Assembly (NCBI GenBank): GCA_020723105.1 | Contig: DYJL01000004.1 | Location: forward strand, 101,813 to 165,812 | Reading direction: 5' to 3' | Length of the DNA: 64,000 nt | Origin: Nitrospira japonica | GTDB lineage: Bacteria; Nitrospirota; Thermodesulfovibrionia; UBA6902 | In this document: positions 36,734 through 45,990 of the stretch, piece by piece | Numbering within the stretch: position 1 is the first letter of the stretch | Layout of the letters: each line of letters starts with the position of its first letter | Notes under the pieces: generated by a model | The model's input: only the letters and a program-made list of their open reading frames with translations | Told to the model about the DNA's origin: nothing | Databases searched by the model: none | Program-made: the position numbers and the translations under genes

Positions 36734-36961
36734 TTGAAAATGAAATTAATATTGACAGTAATCTTTTTGATAAATATTACAATCATCATATCTGCTTACG
36801 CATACGTTGATCCGAATACCGGCGGATTTTTCTTTCAGACGGTTGCACCTTTTGTGTATGGGATACTGGGTGTGTTAGTCGTTTTTTGGAAGAGGATAAC
36901 AGGATTTTTTAAAGGATTATTTATACGTAATCAGAACCAGGGCGATAACACTAAAAAGTGA
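36734..36961 (+). CDS. Small 'YVDPNTG' membrane protein
   Basis: The best-supported start is TTG 36734, nine bases after AGGGAGG (36718-36724), giving 75 aa; ATG 36740 is also possible. A longer frame from 36650 exists but its extension is low-complexity and lacks a ribosome site. The protein has a signal-like hydrophobic N-terminus ending at SAYA, then YVDPNTGGFFFQ, a second hydrophobic segment and a basic tail (FWKRITGFFKGLF). Small proteins with a Y(V/I)DPxTG block after a signal segment occur in polysaccharide loci, but I know no function. It sits 159 bp before carbamoyltransferase copy 2. Confidence 0.75.
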   Translation: MKMKLILTVIFLINITIIISAYAYVDPNTGGFFFQTVAPFVYGILGVLVVFWKRITGFFKGLFIRNQNQGDNTKK

Positions 36962-37120
36962 TCAGGAAGCCAAAATTTTACTACTTGCTTCTATTATCCT
37001 TAACTTCTGCAAAATCAACAGCGGTTGATAGTCTCTTCGGGATATTTTTTTCAATTCAATATACCCTTTTTTCTATGAACTTACAATTCAGGGCAAGCAG
37101 AAAATGGGAGCAATAAGATA

Positions 37121-38938
37121 ATGGTAATCCTTGGGATATCCGCTTTTTACCATGACAGCGCAGCATGTCTGGTTCAGGATGGGCGAATCAAATCAGCTGC
37201 ACAGGAAGAGCGTTTTACAAGAAAGAAGCATGACTCTTCCTTTCCCGTAAACGCAATCAATTTTTGTCTGAGCGACAGCAAGTTGACTGTTGATGATCTG
37301 GATTATGTGGCATATTATGACAAACCCTTCCTGACATTTGAGCGTATACTTGAGACGTATCTTAATTTTGCTCCTATAGGCATCAAATCATTTATTAAGG
37401 CTCTGCCCTTATGGATCAAGAAGAAGCTCTGGATGAAAGAAGTTATCAAGAAAGAATTAAAATATGAGGGGAAGATTATTTTTCCGGAGCATCACGAATC
37501 ACACGCTGCATCTGCATTCTATCCATCACCTTTTCAGGAGGCGGCTTTTTTGACAATGGATGGAGTTGGGGAATGGACTACGGCAAGTTACGGAATAGGG
37601 AAAGGCAGCAGAATTGATATTCTTTCTGAAATCAGATTTCCTCATTCATTAGGACTGTTATACTCTGCATTTACCTACTATACGGGTTTTAAAGTCAACT
37701 CAGGGGAATATAAAGTTATGGGACTTGCTCCATATGGAGAGCCGAGATATAAAGACGCTATTTTACGGGAGCTGATAGATATAAAAGAAGACGGATCTTT
37801 CAGGATGAATATGGAGTATTTTAATTATTGTGCCGGGTTAACGATGACGAATGATAAATTTCACAAACTCTTTGGAGGCCCTCCGCGTAAACCAGAATCA
37901 AAGCTTACACAAAGGGATATGGATCTTGCGCGTTCAGTCCAGGAAGTGACAGAGGAAATTGTACTGCGAATCGGGAAACATATACGGAAAGAAACGGGGC
38001 AGAAATATCTCTGTCTGGCAGGAGGAGTTGCGCTTAACTGTGTAGCAAACGGGAAACTGCTGCGTGAGAGGATATTTGAAGATATGTGGATACAACCTGC
38101 GGCCGGAGATTCAGGCGCAGCATTGGGAGCGGCATTACTGGCATGGTATCAATATCTTGAGAATGAAAGAAAGGCAGACAACACAAATGATTTTCAGCAG
38201 GGATCATATCTTGGGCCAAAATTTGAAAATGGATATATTGCCGAATATTTAAAAAGGAATAGAATTCCTTATCAGGAATTAAATCATGAAGAGCTTCCCG
38301 AGAGGATCGCAGATTTAATCGCGGATGAAAAGGTGATCGGATGGTTTCAGGGAAGGATGGAGTTTGGGCCTCGTGCCCTGGGAGGAAGGTCTATTATAGG
38401 AGATGCCCGTTCTGCAAAGATGCAGGAGACGATGAACCTGAAGATCAAGTTTCGCGAAAGTTTTCGGCCGTTTGCTCCATCTGTAATACGGGAAAGGGTA
38501 TCGGATTTTTTTGAAATAGATAGATCAAGTCCTTACATGTTACTGGTAGCGCCTGTAAAGAAAGAGTTTTGTCGTGATATGACAGAGGAAGAGCAACGGC
38601 TTTTTGGGCTTGATAAACTGCATGTTGTCAGGTCCAATATGCCGGCAATCACTCATGTTGATTATTCTGCACGGATTCAGACAGTAGATGGAACGTACAA
38701 TAATCTTTATTACAATATGATCAAGAAATTTGATGAAAAGTACGGATGTCCTGTAATAATCAATACCTCTTTTAATGTGAGGGGAGAACCTATTGTGTGT
38801 ACGCCAGAAGATGCATATCTGTGTTTCATGCGTACAAATATGGATTATCTGATTATGGAAAATTATCTGCTCGATAAACAGGAGCAGAAAGCCCTGGAAA
38901 AAGACATTGATTGGCAGAAAGAATTTGAGCTTGATTAG
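37121..38938 (+). CDS. Carbamoyltransferase (SxtI/NodU type), copy 2 of an identical pair
   Basis: This 605-aa protein is identical to the product at 25574, including HHESH (124-128), D147 and the YrdC-like GRMEFGPRALGGRSI (411-425). Start site and ribosome site (GGGAG, 10 nt before the ATG) are also inside the repeat, but the upstream promoter context is different. This copy follows the small YVDPNTG protein and is not near a DUF5989 gene. With no amino-acid change, it should do the same reaction as copy 1, possibly with different expression. A recent duplication is the simplest reading if the assembly is right. Confidence 0.95.
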   Translation: MVILGISAFYHDSAACLVQDGRIKSAAQEERFTRKKHDSSFPVNAINFCLSDSKLTVDDLDYVAYYDKPFLTFERILETYLNFAPIGIKSFIKALPLWIKKKLWMKEVIKKELKYEGKIIFPEHHESHAASAFYPSPFQEAAFLTMDGVGEWTTASYGIGKGSRIDILSEIRFPHSLGLLYSAFTYYTGFKVNSGEYKVMGLAPYGEPRYKDAILRELIDIKEDGSFRMNMEYFNYCAGLTMTNDKFHKLFGGPPRKPESKLTQRDMDLARSVQEVTEEIVLRIGKHIRKETGQKYLCLAGGVALNCVANGKLLRERIFEDMWIQPAAGDSGAALGAALLAWYQYLENERKADNTNDFQQGSYLGPKFENGYIAEYLKRNRIPYQELNHEELPERIADLIADEKVIGWFQGRMEFGPRALGGRSIIGDARSAKMQETMNLKIKFRESFRPFAPSVIRERVSDFFEIDRSSPYMLLVAPVKKEFCRDMTEEEQRLFGLDKLHVVRSNMPAITHVDYSARIQTVDGTYNNLYYNMIKKFDEKYGCPVIINTSFNVRGEPIVCTPEDAYLCFMRTNMDYLIMENYLLDKQEQKALEKDIDWQKEFELD

Positions 38939-38946
38939 GAGAAAAA

Positions 38947-39363
38947 ATGCTTCTTGAGGAAATTAAGAATATCAAAAGTGAAAAGCGTGACCTGAGAAAT
39001 TTTGGCTTAACAATGGGGATAGCCTTGGGGATATTGGGAGGGCTGCTTTGGTGGAAAGGGAAGGGCAGTTATTCCTATTTTTTGTATTTTTCCGTGGCAT
39101 TTATTCTTTTTGGTGTAATTTTGCCAAACTTGTTAAAACCTCTCCAGAAGGCGTGGATGACATTTGCTGTTATCCTTGGATGGTTTATGACGAGGTTTGT
39201 ATTAAGCATACTTTTCTACTTTGTATTTACTTCAATAAGTTTGCTTGCAAAGATGTTTGGCAACCGTTTTCTTGATCTGAAGATGAACAAAACCGGAAAG
39301 AGTTACTGGATTTACAGAGAAATGTCGTCTTTTGACAAATCACGCTATGAAAAACAGTTCTGA
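38947..39363 (+). CDS. SxtJ-like membrane protein, copy 2
   Basis: This 138-aa protein is identical to the product at 27400, with the same three hydrophobic stretches and basic C-terminal tail, and again 8 bp after the carbamoyltransferase. Preservation of both genes as one unit in the repeat supports a functional SxtI-SxtJ pair. It is followed after 110 bp by a GT-C gene in the same direction, unlike copy 1, which ends against a convergent gene. Confidence 0.88.
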   Translation: MLLEEIKNIKSEKRDLRNFGLTMGIALGILGGLLWWKGKGSYSYFLYFSVAFILFGVILPNLLKPLQKAWMTFAVILGWFMTRFVLSILFYFVFTSISLLAKMFGNRFLDLKMNKTGKSYWIYREMSSFDKSRYEKQF

Positions 39364-39473
39364 GAATAAATTAACTTTTATCAGTATTGCGTTCTTTCAT
39401 TTCAGATTTACGAAGGTATAAAATTGTCATAGAATTTCTTTTGAAAGTGCATTAGGTTTATATTTCATCTGGA

Positions 39474-41357
39474 ATGAATACTTACCTCAATAATTATAAA
39501 TTACATTTTTTCCTGCCCTGGATGGTACTATATCTGATATTTCCTGCAGCTTGGGCGCTTCCTGTTTCTGTTACATCAAGATTCTATATTTTTTCAGGAC
39601 TGCTTATTTATTTTTCTGTATCAGTATATTTTGTGAATCGCTGGTTTAATTCTCTTCCTATTAATACGCCGTTTATTATACGGCCCAAGGTCTTTTTAGA
39701 TCACATTCAAAAAAATCCGGGGCTTGTCAGTGTTTGTTGTATAGCTGCAGGACTCAATGTCTTTTACCTGTTCTCTCCTATTTCAATGTTTGGAGATGAG
39801 GCGCTTCACCTTCAGGGAGGTTTGTGGATCTATTATTACATCAGCAGCTATTTACATAAATATTTCCAGTTTGTCTTTTGGATATTATTAATTGCGATAC
39901 TGTTCATAGCAAAAATAAAACCCTTTAAAGAATTGTTTATGAATCACTTACATACCAAACCTGCTGAGCGTGGCACAAACAAACCTCTCAGTTTCGTATT
40001 TATATCATTAACTTTCATCTTGTTAAGCGCCTATTTCTATTTATTGAGGAACCTGCCTTACAATACTCTCCTGTCTCCGATGTATACTCCTGTCCCCAAG
40101 ATTCTCTATCTTGTTTCTTATTGCTTCTTAGGGATTAATACAGTGGGACCGAGAATAATACAATTAATATTCTATCTGTTAAGTGCGATATATCTTTATT
40201 GTACAGTTATGTTATTCAGTAATAAGGAGACGGCATTACTGGGTGCTTCAATATATTTATTTTCTCCTTTAATGTTTTTTTATGCGCACAGCGGTGAATT
40301 ACATAGTGGTGTTATTTTTTTTATAGTGTTGGTTTCTTTCCATTTTCTTAAATTTCTCAAGTATGAAGATTACAGGGATTTGCTGTTGACGTCGTATTTC
40401 ATCAGTATAGGTTTTTTATATAAAAGGGATATTCTCTTAATGTTTTTCATTTGTGGCGGGTATCTCTTTATCAGGGGTATAAGAAACAGAGAATTGTTTT
40501 CAGGAAGGCATCTGAAAATACTGCTCATATCTCTGATTCCGATTATCCCGTGGATCATAATTGGAAAGTTTTTTACATGGAGAAATTATACGATTGTTTG
40601 GTCTCATATCACTTCATTGGACAGACTGACTGCATATTTTATGCTTATACCGTCAACCGTATCGTGGGCTGTCTTCTTTCTTTTTTTGTTATCAATAGGC
40701 TATGTTTTGATTTTTAAGCGGGGTGAGCTATCACTGTTTTTCGGATTGCTTTTTATTGCTTATTATGTGTTTTATACCATAGATATGGGAGCGTTAGCTC
40801 CCCGTCTTTCAACGGCGTTTTATCCGACTATCGCTGTTTTTTTAGCCTGCTTCCTATCTAATCTGGTCAATAAAATTGGCAGTAAACATTCTTTCAAAAT
40901 TGTTTTTTCCGTTTTAACATTTTATTTAATACTTATCTGCTCGATGCCTTCGTTTAATGTGCGGTATCTCGGAATTGATGGTCTCAAGCTCCAGAATTTC
41001 CCAAGTGAAGATGCCATGAAATGGGTTAAAAATAATATAACAGAGGGAGAGAAAATCCTGGCTATTCGTATCCTGCCGGTTTTTTTTCATATGGATAAAT
41101 ATGAAATAGACAGAGACAGAGTTGTTACTTTCTGGTATGAACTGCCGGAGACAATTTCTGAGATCGAAAAAATAAAAAAATTCTGTAATGAAAATAATAC
41201 TGGCTACATTATGTTTCCGCACGGCCCGGAATATCCTGTAACAGGCAACTTGAAAGTTTTGAAGTCTTTAAAAGCAGATAGGAATAAAGAATTCCTGAAG
41301 ATTGCAGAATTTAATTCTGGAGAAAATTATATTTATATATATAAATTAAAAAAATAA
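39474..41357 (+). CDS. GT39/PMT-like multi-pass glycosyltransferase (GT-C)
   Basis: This 627-aa protein has about twelve hydrophobic segments. The loop FGDEALHLQGG has the acidic GDEA of GT-C transferases, but it comes after three hydrophobic segments rather than one, so the protein has an N-terminal extension of about 80 residues. A C-terminal soluble domain begins near residue 490. It would transfer a sugar from polyprenyl phosphate in the periplasm. It follows the second SxtI-SxtJ unit in the same direction. No clear Shine-Dalgarno precedes ATG 39474. Confidence 0.8.
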   Translation: MNTYLNNYKLHFFLPWMVLYLIFPAAWALPVSVTSRFYIFSGLLIYFSVSVYFVNRWFNSLPINTPFIIRPKVFLDHIQKNPGLVSVCCIAAGLNVFYLFSPISMFGDEALHLQGGLWIYYYISSYLHKYFQFVFWILLIAILFIAKIKPFKELFMNHLHTKPAERGTNKPLSFVFISLTFILLSAYFYLLRNLPYNTLLSPMYTPVPKILYLVSYCFLGINTVGPRIIQLIFYLLSAIYLYCTVMLFSNKETALLGASIYLFSPLMFFYAHSGELHSGVIFFIVLVSFHFLKFLKYEDYRDLLLTSYFISIGFLYKRDILLMFFICGGYLFIRGIRNRELFSGRHLKILLISLIPIIPWIIIGKFFTWRNYTIVWSHITSLDRLTAYFMLIPSTVSWAVFFLFLLSIGYVLIFKRGELSLFFGLLFIAYYVFYTIDMGALAPRLSTAFYPTIAVFLACFLSNLVNKIGSKHSFKIVFSVLTFYLILICSMPSFNVRYLGIDGLKLQNFPSEDAMKWVKNNITEGEKILAIRILPVFFHMDKYEIDRDRVVTFWYELPETISEIEKIKKFCNENNTGYIMFPHGPEYPVTGNLKVLKSLKADRNKEFLKIAEFNSGENYIYIYKLKK

Positions 41358-41476
41358 GGCTGCAGCAATATCAGGTCGATTTTTATATAGGCAGAACGGC
41401 GTATAGCTTTATAGCAAAATAATATGGTTAAATAAATTAAAATTGGGTTAATGCAGTTCAAAGGAGGTTTGCTTTT

Positions 41477-42889
41477 TTGGCTAAGATTCTTTTTGTTCAG
41501 TCACTTTTCGTAGAGCAGTTTGGTGTAATGACGCTTGCGGCAGTAGCCAAACAGAAAGGACATGCTGTAGCGTTAGCTATAGGCTCTGATGAACATATTT
41601 TAAAAAAAGCGGAGGCATTTCAACCGGATGTTGTTGGATTTAGCGTATTGACTGGTTACCAGAAGAGATACTTAGGGTTAGGGAAAGCGCTTAAAAAGAA
41701 ACTTGCAAAAAAACCGATAGTCCTATTTGGAGGACCTCATGCAACTTTTTTCCCGGAAGTTGTGCTTGAAGATGGTGTGGACATGGTTTGCCGTGGTGAA
41801 GGTGAGGGAGCCTTAGAGGATATCCTTGATGCTATTGATAAAGGTACGGGTTTTGATGGTATAGATAACATAACCCTTAATAAAGACGGCAAAGCTGTAA
41901 ATAATCCCATAAGACTTTTAGTGGATATTGATGCTATACCATTTCCAGACAGAGAGATATATGATGATTATCCTATAATTAGTGATGCTGATATGGTGAC
42001 GTTTATGGCCAGCCGTGGCTGCCCCTTTAGTTGTTCTTTTTGCTTTAATAAAAAAATGGTGAATATAACAAAAGGACTTGGTTCTTGGGTCAGGTTCAGA
42101 AGCGTTGACAATTTAATCAAGGAAATCGGTTTAGTTCTTCAAAACAGGAAGGTAGATTATATAGACTTCCATGATGATACTTTTATTCTAAAACGCGACT
42201 GGTTATTTGAATTTCTTGATGCATATGCCGAACATTTCAAGATTCCCTTCACATGCCAGATAAGGGCTGATCTGTTAACTTTAGACATAGCTGAAGCGCT
42301 TAAAAAAGCAGGATGCTGCAGGGTTAGCTTCGGTCTTGAGTCAGGTGATGAGGAACTGCGAAACTTACTGTTGAAGAAAAGCCTTTCTGACAAGCAGATT
42401 CGTAATGCGGCAGATATGTTACATGAGGTTGGACTTCCATTCTTTACTACAAATATGATGGGATTGCCTGGTGAGAGTCTGAAGCAGGCTTTTAAGACAT
42501 TGGAATTAAATATTGAGATAGGATCAAAATGTGCATGGACTAGTGTATTTCAGCCATTTCCTGGCACAGAACTCTCCGATTATTGTCTTGAGAAAGGTTT
42601 CCTGGATAAATCAATCAGTACAGATGAACCGATAGACACGCATACAACAAGCTTACTTAGCCAGCCTGATATTGATAAAATAGTAAGATTGCAGAAGTTT
42701 GTTTATCTGGCTGTCAGATTTCCAAATACACTGGGATTAATCAGGAAACTTATAAATTATAATTTCCCGGATATCTATTATTATATCCACCGGATATCGT
42801 ATTTACTTTTTTATTATCGCAAGGCATATCAAACAACATGGACAGGCATGATAAAACATGCATGGATTGCCATGAGACACTACAGGTAA
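41477..42889 (+). CDS. B12-binding-type radical SAM enzyme
   Basis: This 470-aa protein begins with TTG 41477, nine bases after AAGGAGG. The N-terminal 140 residues have the cobalamin-binding-like fold pattern (GFSVLTG, LFGGPHAT, CRGEGEG), and the radical SAM domain has the cluster motif C182-x3-C186-x2-C189 in SRGCPFSCSFC. The C-terminal part has IRADLL and GLESGDEEL typical of the family. Members methylate unactivated carbon or phosphorus or do other radical chemistry. It is followed 38 bp later by a second enzyme of the same class. The substrate is unknown; a sugar or lipid carrier is possible. Confidence 0.9.
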   Translation: MAKILFVQSLFVEQFGVMTLAAVAKQKGHAVALAIGSDEHILKKAEAFQPDVVGFSVLTGYQKRYLGLGKALKKKLAKKPIVLFGGPHATFFPEVVLEDGVDMVCRGEGEGALEDILDAIDKGTGFDGIDNITLNKDGKAVNNPIRLLVDIDAIPFPDREIYDDYPIISDADMVTFMASRGCPFSCSFCFNKKMVNITKGLGSWVRFRSVDNLIKEIGLVLQNRKVDYIDFHDDTFILKRDWLFEFLDAYAEHFKIPFTCQIRADLLTLDIAEALKKAGCCRVSFGLESGDEELRNLLLKKSLSDKQIRNAADMLHEVGLPFFTTNMMGLPGESLKQAFKTLELNIEIGSKCAWTSVFQPFPGTELSDYCLEKGFLDKSISTDEPIDTHTTSLLSQPDIDKIVRLQKFVYLAVRFPNTLGLIRKLINYNFPDIYYYIHRISYLLFYYRKAYQTTWTGMIKHAWIAMRHYR

Positions 42890-42927
42890 TAATGAGTGTA
42901 ATTATTGTTGAGGAGGGTCAATACTAA

Positions 42928-44352
42928 TTGGATCAATTTTGTGTTCTCATATACCCCAAAACAGTTGAGATTGAAATTTCTCACCCGGATGTTCCCTATT
43001 CAATTTTATTCCTTGGAAGTTATCTGAAAAGTCATGGGATTAATGTGCAGCTTTTTGATCAACGGATAACATCAAATAGAGAAATTCTTCAGTTTATTGA
43101 ATCGAATCCTATCACTCATGTAGGGTTGTCAACCATGACCGGTCCCCAGATTATTTATGCCATTGATCTGAGCAAAAAGATCAGACAACACAGACCGGAT
43201 ATTAAAATTGTCTGGGGCGGAATTCATGTGACTGTAGCAACCGGGTCGGCGTTGAAGCGGGATTTTATTGATTATGTTGTATATGGTGAGGGAGAAGAAA
43301 CGCTCCTTGAGCTGATAAAAAGTTCCGGCAAGGAACCGGTTAAAGGTGCGCTGCGCAGAGATGACAGTTTGGAAAATCTTGTTCCTCGTGAATTTATGGA
43401 TATGGATAGGATCTCCCTCGATTGGACACTAATAGATCCCCAAAAATATATTTCAGTGCGCGACGGCCTGCGCTATATATCTTTTGTAACCTCGAGAGGA
43501 TGCTCATTTAAATGCCAATATTGCTACAATAGTGTTACTAACAGCAGGTGGCGTTCCTGGAGTGTGAAAAAGGTACGGCAGGAGATTGAAAAAATTCTGG
43601 AGTTCGATATTTCTTATATTTCATTTATGGATGACAACCTTGCCGTAAACACAAAATGGCTTTCAGAAGTCTGTAAGATTTTAGAGGAGAAAAATATCTC
43701 ATGGTACGGCGACCTTCGGGCCAACATGATTACCAATGGAAATATGGAAAGGTTTAAAGAATGCACTATGGTATTCATAGGCGCTGAATCCGGTTCGCAA
43801 CGCGTGCTTGATGATATTCAAAAGAATATTAAGGTTGAAGATATTTTCAATGCCGCCAGGGTGCTGAATGAGCGGGGCATGAAAGGGACTTTCAGTTGGA
43901 TTATTGGATTTCCCCAGGAAACGAGGGATGACGTTATGGCTACAATTAATGCGGTCAGAAGGGTTTCTGAGATCATGCCTGCTGCGGTACAAAGGCTGAA
44001 AATATTTTCACCGTATCCAGGTTCAAATCTGTATAAAAAAACCATAGAGAAGGGATACCGTCCGCCGGCGACTCTTGAAGAGTGGGGCCGATATACGCGG
44101 GAACATTGTGACCTTCCTTATATTAAAAATCCGTGGTGGTATAAATGTATAAGTTATGTGACATTCTTCAATTTTTACCGCCAAACCGATATCATAGGAA
44201 GTATCGGAAGCAGTAAGCCGATCTTCAGGCCGGTTATCGCTGTTTATAAATTTTCCTCGACGTTTAGGTGGCGCTTGGGGTTTTTCAGCCTGCCCTTGGA
44301 ATTCATGCTGCTTGATGTGTTGCGAAAAATCTATATGAAGATTATGAAATAA
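42928..44352 (+). CDS. B12-binding-type radical SAM enzyme, second of a tandem pair
   Basis: This 474-aa protein begins with TTG 42928 behind GGAGGG. It has a B12-binding-like N-terminal domain (GLSTMTG, VWGGIHVT, YGEGEET) and the radical SAM motif C192-x3-C196-x2-C199 in SRGCSFKCQYC. It is clearly related to the gene before it but far from identical, so the two may act in sequence or on related positions. A GT-C gene follows 30 bp later. The specific reaction cannot be named from sequence. Confidence 0.9.
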   Translation: MDQFCVLIYPKTVEIEISHPDVPYSILFLGSYLKSHGINVQLFDQRITSNREILQFIESNPITHVGLSTMTGPQIIYAIDLSKKIRQHRPDIKIVWGGIHVTVATGSALKRDFIDYVVYGEGEETLLELIKSSGKEPVKGALRRDDSLENLVPREFMDMDRISLDWTLIDPQKYISVRDGLRYISFVTSRGCSFKCQYCYNSVTNSRWRSWSVKKVRQEIEKILEFDISYISFMDDNLAVNTKWLSEVCKILEEKNISWYGDLRANMITNGNMERFKECTMVFIGAESGSQRVLDDIQKNIKVEDIFNAARVLNERGMKGTFSWIIGFPQETRDDVMATINAVRRVSEIMPAAVQRLKIFSPYPGSNLYKKTIEKGYRPPATLEEWGRYTREHCDLPYIKNPWWYKCISYVTFFNFYRQTDIIGSIGSSKPIFRPVIAVYKFSSTFRWRLGFFSLPLEFMLLDVLRKIYMKIMK

Positions 44353-44382
44353 ATTTCCTCCTTCATCTATATTTTTAACTTT

Positions 44383-45984
44383 ATGAAAAAAAATATAATC
44401 ATATTGCTTATTGTTATTGCGGTGTATGCCTTACTCAGTTTTACCAGGCATCAGTATGTAAGGTTGACAGCCGATTCCATGCTCTATTTCAGCATTGCTC
44501 AGAAATATCTGTCCGGAGATTTTCAGAATGCGATAAATGGTTACTGGGGACCGCTTTTAGCCTGGCTGTTAATCCCATTTTTGTATTTAGGCGTCAGCCA
44601 TGTCGTTGCAATAAACGCACTCGATGCATTAATTGGAATTTTAATTATCGTTGGGGTATGGAAATTGTCTTACAGATTTGAAATGACTGATAAGATCAGA
44701 GGATTTATATTGATTTCTTCACCCCCGATGGTTCTGAAATTTTCTTTGGTTCAGCCCATGGATTTCCTCCTGGTATGTATTCTTGTGTTCTATCTTTGCA
44801 TTGTCTTTAACCGTGACTATCCAAAGTATGTTAGCTCTGGTATATTCAGCGGCATATTAGGCTCACTCGCATATCTTACCAAGGCTTATGCATTTCCTTT
44901 TTTTATAGCGCACTTTTCCATCATTAACATCATGCATTACTTTAAGAATGTTACACGAGAAGACAGACAAAAAGTGCTGAGAAATGCAGTTGCCGGTTTT
45001 ATTCTTTTTTCTTTGTTCAGTGGAGTATGGATTATAAAAATAAGTGAAAAGTACGGCCACCTTACTTTTTCTACAATGAGAGATACCAATTTTAATGCTC
45101 CGGGACCAGAGGCGATGGGCGGTGGTTTGGAATTCGGAGTGCCAGTATTCTATGAAGGTTTTTTTGAGCCGCCGAATGAAACAGCATTTGTGATCTGGGA
45201 GGACCCCAGTTATCTCAGGGGGCAGAAATGGAGTGCGTGGCAGTCGAAGGATCATTTCAAACACTTTGTCAGATTGATTTTGAAAAATATTTCTGACTGC
45301 CTGAAAATATTTGAGACTTTCTCAACCTTTTCGGTTGCAATCATTATCGCATATATGTTGCTTTTATATGAGAAACCCTGGAGCAAAATATCCTTTCGTG
45401 ACGACTTGCTTTACCCGATGGTGACAGCAATTCTTTTTACAGGGGGATATCTGCTATTTCACCTTGAAGAAAGGTATCTCTGGCTGATTAATATTCTGCT
45501 TTTATTAATGGGTGGTTTTACGATTAATGCTATGATGCAGAGAGATTTTTTTAAACCTGAATCAAGAAAAAACATTTTGATAGCAGTGTTCATTTTATCT
45601 TTCATTTTTACTCCTGTAAAATATATAATTCAGGCAAACCGGGGCGGTATGGATACTGACATGTATTATCTAAGCACCGATTTAAAAAAATACAACATAA
45701 AAGGGAGCATAGCTTCAAACCAGGAGTATGTCCCGGTTCATGACGCATGGCATAAAACTTTCCGTTCTGCATACTGGTTGAACAGCAGGTTTTACGGACA
45801 GGCAAGAGAAAACATAAATGATAATGAATTAGAGAATGAGCTGAAAAAATATGATATAGATTATTATTTCTTATGGGGTGAAGGGAACAGGATCCCTCAA
45901 TTTCTGTCGGAAGATCAGGAAATTACAAAAAATGAGATTCCGGGATTGAAGATTTATAAGTTGGAAAAGATAATAGTTAAGTAA
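44383..45984 (+). CDS. GT39-like multi-pass membrane glycosyltransferase
   Basis: This 533-aa protein has about ten hydrophobic segments. The first periplasmic loop reads RLTADSMLYFSIAQKYLSG; here the usual Asp-Glu pair is Asp-Ser, so the catalytic acid may be single. A C-terminal soluble domain begins near residue 410. It is expected to transfer a sugar from a polyprenyl-phosphate donor. It is the last gene of a rightward run with the two radical SAM enzymes and is convergent with the SGNH gene 6 bp away. Confidence 0.78.
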   Translation: MKKNIIILLIVIAVYALLSFTRHQYVRLTADSMLYFSIAQKYLSGDFQNAINGYWGPLLAWLLIPFLYLGVSHVVAINALDALIGILIIVGVWKLSYRFEMTDKIRGFILISSPPMVLKFSLVQPMDFLLVCILVFYLCIVFNRDYPKYVSSGIFSGILGSLAYLTKAYAFPFFIAHFSIINIMHYFKNVTREDRQKVLRNAVAGFILFSLFSGVWIIKISEKYGHLTFSTMRDTNFNAPGPEAMGGGLEFGVPVFYEGFFEPPNETAFVIWEDPSYLRGQKWSAWQSKDHFKHFVRLILKNISDCLKIFETFSTFSVAIIIAYMLLLYEKPWSKISFRDDLLYPMVTAILFTGGYLLFHLEERYLWLINILLLLMGGFTINAMMQRDFFKPESRKNILIAVFILSFIFTPVKYIIQANRGGMDTDMYYLSTDLKKYNIKGSIASNQEYVPVHDAWHKTFRSAYWLNSRFYGQARENINDNELENELKKYDIDYYFLWGEGNRIPQFLSEDQEITKNEIPGLKIYKLEKIIVK

Positions 45985-45990
45985 AATAAC

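Larger units (their letters stand above)
37076..39371 (+). repeat. 2,296-bp direct repeat, copy 2 (carbamoyltransferase + SxtJ)
   Basis: Second copy of the segment at 25529-27824, in the same orientation and apparently identical. Left flank is TTTTTTCTA|TGAACTTAC and right flank is GAGAATAAAT|TAAC, both unlike copy 1. No target-site duplication or terminal inverted repeat is visible. Recombination between the copies would delete or duplicate 11,547 bp. Confidence 0.95.
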
